Assembly (NCBI RefSeq): GCF_002150805.1
Contig: NZ_MTBA01000012.1
Coordinates: forward strand, 29,041-93,040
DNA: 64,000 nucleotides
Direction: 5' to 3'
From: Oceanospirillum sanctuarii
Lineage (GTDB): Bacteria; Pseudomonadota; Gammaproteobacteria; Pseudomonadales; Halomonadaceae
Position 1 is the stretch's first letter, and the number at the start of each line of letters is the position of its first letter. The position numbers were made by a program, and so were the translations under genes. Positions 9,019-17,000 of the stretch are shown piece after piece. The notes under the pieces are model-generated. The model saw only the letters and a program-made list of their open reading frames with translations. It searched no databases and had not been told where the DNA came from.

Positions 9019-9690
9019 ATGAACCCCATCCTGACACCAGAACTGGAGCCTGAAGCTCAATCCGCCACGCTGATCAGCCAGCAGGATATCGATACCATCT
9101 GCTCAGCGCTTTATCAGGATGGCTGGGGAGTAATCGAGAACTTTCTCAGTGCACCCTTTGTTGATCTGCTGAAAACAGATCTTCTGGCACTGGATGAGCA
9201 GGAAAAGTTTCATAAAGCAGGTATTGGCCGCGAGCTGGACTTTGTGCGCCGGGAAGATATCCGCTCAGACCGCATCTGCTGGCTGGACAATATCAATGAG
9301 ACCCAGAACCTCTTTATGCAGATGCTGAATCAGCTGATGACGGCCGTGAACCGACGCCTGTTTCTGGGCATGAACCACTATGAAGCTATGTACGCTATCT
9401 ATGAACCGGGACAGTTCTATAAGAAGCACGTGGATAGCTTTAAGGGTCAGCGCAATCGCATTATGACACTGGTGTTCTACCTCAACCACGACTGGACTGC
9501 GGAGAAAGGCGGCGAGTTTGTGCTGTATCCGGAAGAAGGCGAAGAGCCGATCACCACACTGCAGCCAAAGGCTGGCACTGTTGCCGCTTTCCTCTCGGAA
9601 GAGTTTCCCCATGAGGTGCTGACCGCCCACGACACCCGCTATAGCATCGCGGTCTGGTTCCGTATTCGGGATGGTGAAATTCCGCTCTGA
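9019..9690 (+). CDS. 2OG-Fe(II) oxygenase (prolyl 4-hydroxylase / SM-20-like)
   Basis: This 223-residue cytoplasmic protein has the double-stranded beta-helix iron site of the 2-oxoglutarate dioxygenases: His137 and Asp139 (KKHVDSF), His198 (FPHEVL) and the 2-oxoglutarate-binding Arg207 (DTRYSI). The strand order and the GGEFVLYPE segment fit the prolyl 4-hydroxylase alpha subunit family, and the length fits bacterial members such as Pseudomonas PPHD, which hydroxylates EF-Tu. EF-Tu as substrate here is only an analogy. The ATG follows an ACGAGG binding site. It stands alone, divergent from the cyclase gene, and ends at a strong terminator. Confidence 0.88.
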   Translation: MNPILTPELEPEAQSATLISQQDIDTICSALYQDGWGVIENFLSAPFVDLLKTDLLALDEQEKFHKAGIGRELDFVRREDIRSDRICWLDNINETQNLFMQMLNQLMTAVNRRLFLGMNHYEAMYAIYEPGQFYKKHVDSFKGQRNRIMTLVFYLNHDWTAEKGGEFVLYPEEGEEPITTLQPKAGTVAAFLSEEFPHEVLTAHDTRYSIAVWFRIRDGEIPL

Positions 9691-9744
9691 TGCCTGAGGT
9701 CAGAAACAGGCCCGGAATCCGAAAATAACGACCACCGAAAGCAA

Positions 9745-9780
9745 AACGCCGCATCAATCAAACTGATGCGGCGTTTTTTA
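9745..9780 (+). terminator. Terminator between oxygenase and globin genes (probably bidirectional)
   Basis: A perfect 12-pair stem (AACGCCGCATCA with TGATGCGGCGTT), a 7-base loop and a T run serve the rightward oxygenase gene. The convergent globin gene ends at 9799, so the same hairpin could stop leftward transcripts. Confidence 0.88.
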
Positions 9781-9798
9781 TTCAGGATATAAACCCTA

Positions 9799-10224
9799 TC
9801 AGCGGTTTCGACAGCGGTTGGCCGGAAACATCAACGCTTCCATCAGATAGGCTTTAAAGTCCGCCGGATAATCCTGTTCCTTCAGCGCCTCTTCCATACA
9901 GGCCAGCCAGGCATCCCGCTCCTCGATACCGATATCCAGATGTTCATGGGCACGGGGTATGGCAATAGAGCCATATTTTTCACGAAACAGTTTTGGACCA
10001 CCCAACCAGCCGCAGAGAAAGCGGAACAGCTTATCGTTGGATTCCGTCAGGTCGTCATCGTGCATCTCAAGAATGTGTTGCGCCTGCGGTAGGGTTTCCA
10101 TGGCACGGTAAAAAGCATCAACCAGCTTTTTGATTCCGGCTTCGCCACCAGCCGTCTGAAAGGACTTATCACCATCGCCGTAAGCACGGTTATCAACCGC
10201 GCTTTGTTTATCTTGTTCTGTCAT
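9799..10224 (-). CDS. Group II truncated haemoglobin
   Basis: This 141-residue haem protein of the truncated haemoglobin O class is likely to bind oxygen, nitric oxide or peroxide in the cytoplasm. The core begins near residue 22 after a short polar N-terminus. The likely proximal haem ligand is His93 in PRAHEHLDIG, and the conserved distal-site Trp is probably Trp106 in ERDAWL. The FLCGWLGGP segment is also typical of group II. It is the last of three close genes on this strand (SUI1-like, GIY-YIG, globin), 13 bases after the GIY-YIG gene, so a shared transcript is likely although no common function is apparent. Its exact role (oxidative or nitrosative stress) is inferred from the family. 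Confidence 0.9.
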   Translation of the reverse strand: MTEQDKQSAVDNRAYGDGDKSFQTAGGEAGIKKLVDAFYRAMETLPQAQHILEMHDDDLTESNDKLFRFLCGWLGGPKLFREKYGSIAIPRAHEHLDIGIEERDAWLACMEEALKEQDYPADFKAYLMEALMFPANRCRNR

Positions 10225-10237
10225 TCACCTGGCCTGC

Positions 10238-10537
10238 TTAAGCTTCTGATTTGACGACAATTTTGCCTGTTTCCGGATCAAAAGGGATATGCCCCAGCTC
10301 AATCCAATGCAGCTTTTGCGAACGCTTTAGCTGCTTAAAAGCATACTCCAGCTTTGAAGCCAGACTTCGGTCACCCACAGGCTGCTGATGGCGGAGGCGA
10401 AAGTTCTTTCGCCCTCGCATAAAACGTGCGCCCTTGCCGGATTGATGCTCGGCAAAACGGCGCTCAACATCCGTGGTGATTCCGGTATAGAGACGCTCAC
10501 CATCGGTTTCGATCACATAGAGAAACCAATCAGCCAC
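10238..10537 (-). CDS. GIY-YIG nuclease-fold protein (YhbQ/UPF0213-like)
   Basis: This 99-residue single-domain protein shows the GIY-YIG signature in modified form: LYVIE near residues 6-10, LYTGIT at 16-21, the conserved Arg region VERRFAEH, and a Glu in the later helix KLEYAFKQL. Family members of this size, such as E. coli YhbQ, are poorly characterised but can act on DNA; no extra DNA-binding domain is present. Its start codon lies 8 bases inside the end of the upstream SUI1-like gene, which suggests translational coupling. Nuclease activity is a family-based guess. Confidence 0.88.
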   Translation of the reverse strand: MADWFLYVIETDGERLYTGITTDVERRFAEHQSGKGARFMRGRKNFRLRHQQPVGDRSLASKLEYAFKQLKRSQKLHWIELGHIPFDPETGKIVVKSEA

Positions 10538-10892
10538 CGGCCTTTTTCACCTTAAAGCCTTTATCGGTCAGCAAGGTCATCAGCAGATCACGCTGATCAC
10601 CCTGAATCTCAATCACATGGTCCTTAACCGCGCCACCCACACCGCAGCGGGTTTTCAGCTCTTTAGCCAGCTTTTTCAGTTCCGCAGAGGTTACCGGTAC
10701 GCCTTCGATCAGCGTCACACCCTTGCCTTTACGCCCTTTGGTTTCACGCTTCAGGCGCACAATGCCATCACCTTCCGGCACCACATCATCGGCCTGCTTG
10801 CAGGTACAGCTATCCACCGGCTGCTCGCAATCCGGGCACAGGCGGCCAGTTTCAGTTGAATAGACAAGGCTTCGTAACTTATCAAATGACAT
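10530..10892 (-). CDS. yciH: SUI1/eIF1-like translation factor (YciH)
   Basis: This 120-residue protein has an N-terminal Cys-containing segment (CPDCEQPVDSCTC) that could bind zinc, and a C-terminal SUI1 domain with KGVTLIEGVP and RCGVGGAVKDHVIEIQGDQR. The SUI1 fold is that of eukaryotic eIF1; bacterial YciH has been reported to influence start-codon choice and initiation fidelity, but it is not essential. The ATG at 10892 was preferred because conservation starts there (MSFDKLRSLVYST); the frame is open 31 codons upstream without a good binding site. First gene of a three-gene unit with the GIY-YIG protein and the globin. Confidence 0.9.
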   Translation of the reverse strand: MSFDKLRSLVYSTETGRLCPDCEQPVDSCTCKQADDVVPEGDGIVRLKRETKGRKGKGVTLIEGVPVTSAELKKLAKELKTRCGVGGAVKDHVIEIQGDQRDLLMTLLTDKGFKVKKAGG

Positions 10893-10956
10893 TGTTTTAT
10901 CCACAGGCTGAAAAAATAAACACAGGGCGCAAGTGTACTGAGCCCAAGCCACAAGC

Positions 10957-11817
10957 TCAATCAGCGGCGCTGGCGAGCGCAGCAAACTCCCGGCTGATCT
11001 GCTGCACCAGAGCTGCAGGCATTTTGGGGTGGGCTGTTGCCGACATCACCAGAGCTACAGAAACCGAGGTCAGTTCCGGTAACAGAGTGCCTGCTTCGAT
11101 CAGGGTCAAATCTTCCGGCGCACTGGAGCGTATCATGGCACTAATCATGCTGTTGCGGCGCACCATCTCGGAGAGAAACAGGGTGCTGTTAGCCACCGCC
11201 AACACCTGATAATCACGCTCCAGTTTATCCAGCCCATCAAGGGCGGTACTGTGGAATTTACAGTCCGGCTCTGCCAGCGCTAGCGGCAGGCAGTCATAAT
11301 CCTCGGGTGATTTCCCCGGTGGCAAAACCCAAACGCCCTGATCCTGATACAACAGATAGCCTTCATCGGTCTCGGCACGGCGAGTCATCACCGAAAGATC
11401 CAGCTCACCGGCATCCAACTGGGGCCGCAGGCGACTGCTGGAACCGCCAAAAACCTGCACCTCAAGCCCCGGCAGATGCTGATGAATCAGGCCGATCAGT
11501 TTCGGCATCACAGTGACCAGATAATCATCCGGACAGCCGACCCGTAGCGGTCGACGTTCCGGTTCCTGCTGCAGCTTCTGCAAGGCTTCATCATGCAGGT
11601 TAAGAATCCGGCGGGCATAGCTGACCAGCGCTTTACCATCAGCGGTTAACTCCAGCGCCCTGCCCTCACGATCAAACAGGGTTTTGCCAAGGCTCTGTTC
11701 CAGCCGTTTCATCTGCTGGCTGACCGCTGCCTGAGTGCGGAATATCTGCCGGGCCGCCCGGGTAAAACTGCCGGTATCCACCACAGCGATAAAACTTCGG
11801 AGCAGTTCAGTATCCAT
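10957..11817 (-). CDS. LysR-family transcriptional regulator
   Basis: This 286-residue protein has the LysR layout: an N-terminal winged helix-turn-helix (about residues 1-60, with GSFTRAARQIFRTQAAVSQ and LEQSLGKTLFDREGR) and a C-terminal periplasmic-binding-like effector domain starting near residue 85. It is divergent from the glutathione transferase gene across 252 bases, the classical arrangement in which a LysR protein controls the neighbouring promoter; control of that gene is therefore inferred. The effector is unknown. The ATG at 11817 starts the helix-turn-helix domain at the usual place; an upstream extension looks like non-coding sequence. Confidence 0.92.
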   Translation of the reverse strand: MDTELLRSFIAVVDTGSFTRAARQIFRTQAAVSQQMKRLEQSLGKTLFDREGRALELTADGKALVSYARRILNLHDEALQKLQQEPERRPLRVGCPDDYLVTVMPKLIGLIHQHLPGLEVQVFGGSSSRLRPQLDAGELDLSVMTRRAETDEGYLLYQDQGVWVLPPGKSPEDYDCLPLALAEPDCKFHSTALDGLDKLERDYQVLAVANSTLFLSEMVRRNSMISAMIRSSAPEDLTLIEAGTLLPELTSVSVALVMSATAHPKMPAALVQQISREFAALASAAD

Positions 11818-12069
11818 ATCGTGACAATCACCTGCGTCGTTAAAAACTAAAAGACTAAAAATAGTAGAGGCTAAAAGCACAAGAAAGAGAGCTGAATAGT
11901 GGCAAAAAAACAGATCGCCCACCAGCAGCATAAGCCTGCGTTATGGCTGGCTTAAGTTTTATTCGTTTGTTGCCTGAAAGCTTCAGGGGCACACTCGATT
12001 CAACTTCTTAATCAACAAACCTTGTTACCAACAAATGCTCTCTTACCGGATTCAGAAAAGGAGATCTCC

Positions 12070-12723
12070 ATGGCTAAGCCAGTACTCGTTATCGGCAACA
12101 AAAACTACTCATCCTGGTCTCTGTGCCCCTGGCTGCTGCTGAAGCAGTTTGGTATCGACTTTGAAGAGATCCGCATTCCTCTGTTTACCGAGCAAATGCC
12201 GCAACTGATGTCCGAACACACGCCCTGCAATAAGGTGCCGGTAATTAAGGATGGCGACTTGGCGGTATGGGATTCTCTGGCGGTGTGCGAATACATCAAT
12301 CTGCGCTTTCTGGATGGTAAAGGCTGGCCGGAGGATCTGCAGCTGATGTCGCTGGGGCGCGCTGCGGTAGCCGAGATGCATTCCGGCTTCCTGGTGCTTC
12401 GTCATGAACTACCGATGAATGTTCGCCGCAGTTATACCGGCTTTAAAGCCAGTGAAAACGCGCAAAAAGATATCGACCGCATTATCGCCCTCTGGCAACA
12501 GCTGTTGGAGCGCTCCGGTGGCCCTTGGTTGCTGGGTGAGTTTTCTATCGCTGATGCCTTTTATGCTCCGGTCGCCAGCCGCTTTAATACCTACGGTATT
12601 GAGCTGCCGGAAAATCTGCAGGCTTATGTCGATCAGGTGCTGGCCCTTGAGACTTATCAGGAGTGGCTGCGTGATGCCAGGGCGGAGAAGGAAGTAATTC
12701 CGGAGGAAGAAGTCGAGCTTTGA
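12070..12723 (+). CDS. Glutathione S-transferase family protein
   Basis: This 217-residue protein has a thioredoxin-fold N-terminal domain (GNKNYSSWSLCPWLLLK near the start, the cis-Pro segment NKVPVI, and the DS pair in AVWDSLAVCEYI for the glutathione gamma-glutamyl group) followed by an all-helical C-terminal domain with LLGEFSIADAFYAPVASRF. The serine-rich SSWS segment at the active-site position suggests a Ser-type enzyme related to YfcF-like GSTs. The substrate is unknown. The ATG at 12070 has AAGGAG upstream; it is divergent from the LysR gene and ends in a strong terminator, so it is a single-gene unit. Confidence 0.92.
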   Translation: MAKPVLVIGNKNYSSWSLCPWLLLKQFGIDFEEIRIPLFTEQMPQLMSEHTPCNKVPVIKDGDLAVWDSLAVCEYINLRFLDGKGWPEDLQLMSLGRAAVAEMHSGFLVLRHELPMNVRRSYTGFKASENAQKDIDRIIALWQQLLERSGGPWLLGEFSIADAFYAPVASRFNTYGIELPENLQAYVDQVLALETYQEWLRDARAEKEVIPEEEVEL

Positions 12724-12751
12724 CACAGTTACGAAGAATAGGCACGAAGAA

Positions 12752-12777
12752 AAGCGGCTTAGCGGAGCCGCTTTTTT
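12752..12777 (+). terminator. Terminator after the glutathione transferase gene
   Basis: An 8-pair stem AAGCGGCT/AGCCGCTT with a 6-base loop and six Ts. It overlaps the last codons of the small minus-strand gene ending at 12759. Confidence 0.85.
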
Positions 12778-12902
12778 CGTTCCCGTTTGCGCTTTTGGCT
12801 GGCCTTGTGCCACTGCTGCATCTTCTGCAGATAAAACGGCACCACTAAAAGCGCCAGCACCACAACGATGCCGTTGATGTGGTTGTGGATAAATTCTTCC
12901 AT
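12759..12902 (-). CDS. Small single-span membrane protein (47 residues), unknown
   Basis: This short frame from the ATG at 12902 encodes one hydrophobic segment (about residues 9-24, NGIVVVLALLVVPFYLQK) followed by a very basic tail ending KRKRERKKRLR. This gives an N-out/C-in positive-inside membrane protein, which is unlikely to be random. A GGGG-containing purine stretch precedes the start. Its last codons overlap the terminator of the convergent transferase gene. I do not recognise the family. It could instead be a chance frame; the terminator of fba at 12961-12995 lies just upstream, so it would need its own promoter or read-through. Confidence 0.42.
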   Translation of the reverse strand: MEEFIHNHINGIVVVLALLVVPFYLQKMQQWHKASQKRKRERKKRLR

Positions 12903-12960
12903 CGGCTTTTGCCCCTTTAGTTCAGGTGTCTCCTGTTGTTCAGACAAATTCTGCCGGAAT

Positions 12961-12995
12961 AAAAAAACCCGTACCAGCAAATACCGGTACGGGTT
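12961..12995 (-). terminator. Rho-independent terminator after fba
   Basis: On the minus strand a perfect 10-pair stem (AACCCGTACC/GGTACGGGTT) with a 10-base loop runs into seven or more Ts, 38 bases after the fba stop. Confidence 0.93.
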
Positions 12996-13033
12996 CGGAA
13001 TCATAGCGCTTAAGGCTTATAACACCCGAAGGG

Positions 13034-14098
13034 TTATTTTACCTTAGGATCCAGCTCACCGGTCAGGTAGCGCTGATACATGATTTCCAGAGACTGAGCG
13101 TTGATCTTGCTGGCGTTGCCCGCAGTACCGAAGGCTTCGTAACGATCCACACAAACCTGAACCATCGCATCCATAGACGCTTTGAAGTATTTGCGTGGGT
13201 CGAACTCAGATGGGTTTTCTGCCAGGAAGCGACGGATCGCACCGGTAGAAGCCAGACGCAGGTCTGTATCGATGTTTACTTTACGAACACCGTGTTTGAT
13301 ACCTTCAACGATCTCTTCAACCGGAACACCATAAGTTTCAGGGATTTCGCCACCGAACTCGTTGATCACTGCCAGCCACTCCTGAGGTACAGAAGAAGAA
13401 CCGTGCATTACCAGGTGAGTATCCGGGATACGCTCGTGGATCGCCTTGATGCGGTCGATACGCAGAACGTCACCGGTAGGCTTCTTAGTGAACTTGTAAG
13501 CACCGTGAGAAGTACCGATCGCGATAGCCAGTGCATCAACACCGGTTTTCTTAACGAAGTCAGCGGCTTCTTCAGGGTCAGTCAGCATCTGGTCCATATC
13601 CAGAGTACCTTCTGCACCTACGCCATCTTCTTCACCAGCTTTACCGGTTTCCAGAGAACCCAGGCAGCCCAGCTCACCCTCTACAGAAACACCACAAGCG
13701 TGTGCCATTTCAACGGTGCGACGGGTTACATCAACATTGTACTCGTAAGACGCAGGCGTTTTGCCGTCGTCCATCAGAGAACCGTCCATCATTACGGAGC
13801 TGAAGCCCAGCTGGATAGAACGCTGACAAACGTCAGGGCTGGTGCCGTGATCCTGGTGCATACAAACAGGAATGTGTGGAAACTCTTCAATCGCCGCCAG
13901 AATCAGGTGACGCAGGAAAGGAGCACCCGCGTACTTACGAGCGCCAGCAGAAGCCTGAACGATAACCGGAGAATCGGTTTTGTCTGCTGCGATCATGATC
14001 GCACGCATCTGTTCCAGGTTGTTGACGTTAAAGGCTGGTACGCCGTAACCGTGTTCGGCAGCGTGATCCAGCATCTGGCGCATACTAATTAAAGCCAT
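13034..14098 (-). CDS. fba: Class II fructose-bisphosphate aldolase
   Basis: The product cleaves or forms fructose-1,6-bisphosphate from the two triose phosphates (and may act on sedoheptulose bisphosphate) in the cytoplasm, using a divalent metal. Its 354 residues match the class IIA form of Pseudomonas. Metal and active-site segments are visible: [15 protein letters not shown] with the zinc-binding His, the acidic [11 protein letters not shown] region, GTSHGAYKF, and HGSSSVP near the phosphate site. The ATG follows AAGGAAA. It is the last gene of the leftward tkt-epd-pgk-fba cluster. A terminator-like structure separates it from pgk, so it may also have its own promoter; an extended -10 TGCTATTCT lies near 14123. 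Confidence 0.96.
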   Translation of the reverse strand: MALISMRQMLDHAAEHGYGVPAFNVNNLEQMRAIMIAADKTDSPVIVQASAGARKYAGAPFLRHLILAAIEEFPHIPVCMHQDHGTSPDVCQRSIQLGFSSVMMDGSLMDDGKTPASYEYNVDVTRRTVEMAHACGVSVEGELGCLGSLETGKAGEEDGVGAEGTLDMDQMLTDPEEAADFVKKTGVDALAIAIGTSHGAYKFTKKPTGDVLRIDRIKAIHERIPDTHLVMHGSSSVPQEWLAVINEFGGEIPETYGVPVEEIVEGIKHGVRKVNIDTDLRLASTGAIRRFLAENPSEFDPRKYFKASMDAMVQVCVDRYEAFGTAGNASKINAQSLEIMYQRYLTGELDPKVK

Positions 14099-14238
14099 GA
14101 TTGTTTCCTTTTTAAATCGTCAAAGAATCAATAAAGAATAGCAAAGCGATACTCAGACAGGTTGCAAACATCGGCCTGAAATCAGGCAGATCCGAGTCTG
14201 AAACCTTCCGGCGCTGTAATGGGCGCTAGTGTATCGCG

Positions 14239-14309
14239 AAAAAGCCGGTAAGGCTCGGTCTGTCTACCCTGAATTCTCTCAGGACAGCCAAAATTCAGCC
14301 ACCGGCTTT
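14239..14309 (-). terminator. Long nested terminator-like structure after pgk
   Basis: On the minus strand AAAGCCGGT near the pgk end pairs with ACCGGCTTT about 50 bases later, followed by a T run. The loop itself contains a second helix (CTGTCCTGA with TCAG and GACAG). The unusually long loop makes full termination uncertain; it may only reduce read-through into fba. Confidence 0.5.
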
Positions 14310-14334
14310 CGTGTTATTTATTCAGCGTTGCGGA

Positions 14335-15543
14335 TTAATCGCAGCAGCCATTGCCACAGCAGGTATCCACATCACCGGCCTGCAGCTTGGCAGCCAGTTC
14401 CAGTGCCGCAACCGCTGGCAGGGTTTTACCTTCCACGTACTCCAGGAAAGCACCACCACCGGTAGAGATATAAGACACCTTGTCTTCGATATCGTACTTG
14501 TCGATTGCCGCCAGAGTGTCGCCGCCGCCAGCAATCGAGAAGCCTTCGCTCTCAGCAATCGCCAGAGACAGAGCCTTAGTACCTTCACCGAACTGGTCGA
14601 TTTCAAATACGCCAACAGGACCGTTCCACAGGATGGTTTTAGCGTCTTTCAGCTGAGCCGCCAGCATTGCAGCAGTTTCAGGACCGATATCCAGAATCAT
14701 CTCGTCATCAGCCACTTCGTTCACTTTCTTAACGACAGCTTCTGCAGACTCGCTGAACTCTTTCGCCACAACCACATCAACCGGAACCGGGATAGACGCT
14801 TTTTCCATCAGGCCTTTGGCCACAGGAATCAGATCCGCTTCGTACAGAGACTTACCAACATTGTGGCCTGCCGCTGCGATAAAGGTGTTGGCGATACCGC
14901 CACCCACGATCAGCTGATCGCACTTGCCGGACAGAGCATTCAGTACTTCCAGCTTAGTGGATACTTTAGAACCACCCACGATAGCCGCCATTGGCGATGC
15001 CGGGTTTGCCAGTGCTTTTTCCAGCGCATCCAACTCAGCAGCCAGCAGAGGGCCAGCACAAGCAACAGGCGCGAAACGAGCTACACCGTGAGTCGATGCC
15101 TGTGCACGGTGAGCCGTACCAAAGGCGTCCATCACGAAGATGTCACACAGAGACGCGTATGCGCGGGACAAATCGTCCTCGTCTTTCTTCTCGCCTTTGT
15201 TGAAACGTACGTTTTCCAGAATAACCAGCTCACCCTCGGCAACTTCAACACCGTTCAGGTAATCTTTTTCCAGACGCACTTCACGACCCAGTTTCTCAGA
15301 CAGGTAGTTCGCTACCGGTGCCAGAGAGAACTCTTCTGCGTACTCGCCTTCGGTCGGACGCCCCAGGTGAGACATTACCAGCACCTTAGCGCCAGCGTTC
15401 AGAGCACGCTCGATGGTTGGCAGAGACGCACGGATACGCGCATCGGAAGCTACCTTGCCATCTTTAACCGGCACGTTCAGATCTTCACGGATCAGTACGC
15501 GTTTTCCGGTCAGTTTCAGATCGGTCATTTTTAATACGGTCAT
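14335..15543 (-). CDS. pgk: Phosphoglycerate kinase with a Cys-rich C-terminal tail
   Basis: This glycolytic and gluconeogenic kinase transfers phosphate between 1,3-bisphosphoglycerate and ADP. Family segments visible are [13 protein letters not shown] (substrate site), [33 protein letters not shown] and the nucleotide loop [12 protein letters not shown]. The start [11 protein letters not shown] resembles the Pseudomonas protein, and the first ATG has a GGCAGGA site; the second Met has none. Length is 402 residues, roughly 15 longer than a typical gammaproteobacterial enzyme. The extra C-terminus ends [13 protein letters not shown], a four-cysteine tail not expected for the family. It follows epd by 183 bases that contain three tandem 19-bp repeats. 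Confidence 0.96.
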   Translation of the reverse strand: MTVLKMTDLKLTGKRVLIREDLNVPVKDGKVASDARIRASLPTIERALNAGAKVLVMSHLGRPTEGEYAEEFSLAPVANYLSEKLGREVRLEKDYLNGVEVAEGELVILENVRFNKGEKKDEDDLSRAYASLCDIFVMDAFGTAHRAQASTHGVARFAPVACAGPLLAAELDALEKALANPASPMAAIVGGSKVSTKLEVLNALSGKCDQLIVGGGIANTFIAAAGHNVGKSLYEADLIPVAKGLMEKASIPVPVDVVVAKEFSESAEAVVKKVNEVADDEMILDIGPETAAMLAAQLKDAKTILWNGPVGVFEIDQFGEGTKALSLAIAESEGFSIAGGGDTLAAIDKYDIEDKVSYISTGGGAFLEYVEGKTLPAVAALELAAKLQAGDVDTCCGNGCCD

Positions 15544-15561
15544 GAGTTTGTCCTGCCGTTA

Positions 15562-15618
15562 GTGTCACTTCAAAAAGAGAGTGTCGTTTCAAAAATAGGG
15601 TGTCATTTCAGAAATCGT
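15562..15618. repeat. Three tandem imperfect 19-bp repeats upstream of pgk
   Basis: Three head-to-tail units of exactly 19 bases start at 15562, 15581 and 15600. Each begins GTGTC(A/G)(C/T)TTCA and continues with an A-rich part. On the pgk coding strand the core reads TGAARYGACAC, and the array ends about 19 bases before the pgk start codon. The regular spacing, close to two helical turns, suggests stacked binding sites for a protein, or repeated elements in the pgk leader RNA. Confidence 0.6.
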
Positions 15619-15726
15619 GAGTCTTTACCGCCACCGGCAGCATTTCAGCCTGCCCGCGGGTTTCCGGAATCATCCGGGAATCTTTCCAGATCTGACTATA
15701 AAGAGACCTGGCTGCTCTTATGCTCG

Positions 15727-16746
15727 CTAGCGGCTCTTCAGCCAGCTCAGGGCAGTATCCAACATACGGTTGGCGTAGCCCCACTCGTTATCAAACCAGC
15801 ATAGAATTTTTACCATGCGCTTGCCGGAAACCCGTGTCTGGGTTCCGTCCACAATGCCGGAGCGCGGATCGTGGTTGAAGTCTACCGAGGCATGGGGTTC
15901 TTCGGTATAGCCCAATAGACCAAACAGCTGTTTCTGCGCCGCCTCAGCCAGTACCCGGTTTACATCTTCAGCGCTGGTATCGGTCTGTACACACAAGGTC
16001 AGATCCATCGCCGAGACGTTCATGGTTGGCACCCGCAAGTGCAGGGATTCAAACTTGCCGGACAGATGCGGCAACAGACGATCAATACCTTTCGGCAAGC
16101 CGGTATCCACCGGGACGATGGAGCTCATCGCCGCTCGGGTCAGACGCAGGTCAGTCTGATGATAAGCATCGATCACTGGCTGATCGTTCATCGCGGAGTG
16201 AATCGTGGTAGTCACGCCATGAGCGATACCAAAGGCATCATCGATCAGTTTCAGGATCGGAATCACACAGTTGGTGGTACAGGATGCGCTGGAAACGATG
16301 GTTTGTTGCTGGTTCAGCTCATCCTCATTCAGACCGTAAACAATGGTGGCATCCACGTCGGCTTCTGCAGGCTGAGAGAACAGCAGCTTCTTGGCACCAC
16401 TGTCGATATGACGCTGGGCACTGGCTCTGTCTTTAAAAGAACCGGAGCATTCCAAAAGCAGATCCACATCCAGTTCGCCCCAGGGCAGCTGCTCAGGTTC
16501 CGCCTGACTTAACACCCGAATCGGCTGATTATTGATCAGCAGCCCCTGCTCATCAGAGCTGACAGGCACAGGGAAACGACCGTGGGTAGAGTCATAACGG
16601 GTCAGGTAGGTAATGGTCTCAAGATCAGACAACTCATTCAGCGCCACCACCTCAACATCGGCGCAATCCTGACGCTCATAACAGGCGCGCAGCACACACT
16701 GCCCGATACGCCCGTAACCGTTAATGGCCAATCTGAACTTAGACAA
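15727..16746 (-). CDS. epd: D-erythrose-4-phosphate dehydrogenase
   Basis: This GAPDH-fold enzyme oxidises erythrose-4-phosphate to 4-phosphoerythronate in the pyridoxal phosphate pathway. It has 339 residues, as in E. coli. The NAD loop NGYGRIG is at 10-16, VVALNEL follows the second strand as in Epd rather than the usual GAPDH pattern, and the catalytic Cys156 lies in SSASCTTNC. A catalytic His is expected in TTTIHSAM. The start is a TTG at 16746 with a strong GGTGGAG site. It lies between tkt and pgk, an order known from E. coli (epd-pgk-fbaA). A glycolytic GAPDH role is less likely but not excluded by sequence. Confidence 0.92.
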   Translation of the reverse strand: MSKFRLAINGYGRIGQCVLRACYERQDCADVEVVALNELSDLETITYLTRYDSTHGRFPVPVSSDEQGLLINNQPIRVLSQAEPEQLPWGELDVDLLLECSGSFKDRASAQRHIDSGAKKLLFSQPAEADVDATIVYGLNEDELNQQQTIVSSASCTTNCVIPILKLIDDAFGIAHGVTTTIHSAMNDQPVIDAYHQTDLRLTRAAMSSIVPVDTGLPKGIDRLLPHLSGKFESLHLRVPTMNVSAMDLTLCVQTDTSAEDVNRVLAEAAQKQLFGLLGYTEEPHASVDFNHDPRSGIVDGTQTRVSGKRMVKILCWFDNEWGYANRMLDTALSWLKSR

Positions 16747-16939
16747 AGCTCCACCTGCTTGAATTCAGTATGAAAAATCTCAGCGACTTGCCGGAATATC
16801 TTAAAAATAACCGCGAACCGCTGAAAAAAGGTGCCGTATTTTCCCGCATATAGCGCTGCAGCGCAAACTTAGACAGAGGTTATTCGCCAAACTTCAGTTC
16901 GGCCATTTTCAGATAGCCCTATATACAAATTCCGATACG

Positions 16940-16969
16940 AAAAAAGGCAGCCCGAAGGCTGCCTTTTTC
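16940..16969 (-). terminator. Rho-independent terminator after tkt
   Basis: A perfect 12-pair stem AAAAAGGCAGCC/GGCTGCCTTTTT with a CGAA tetraloop lies 32 bases after the transketolase stop. epd probably has its own promoter in the following 170 bases. Confidence 0.93.
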
Positions 16970-17000
16970 GCTAAAAAGCGGGTAACTGATCGTTAAACGA

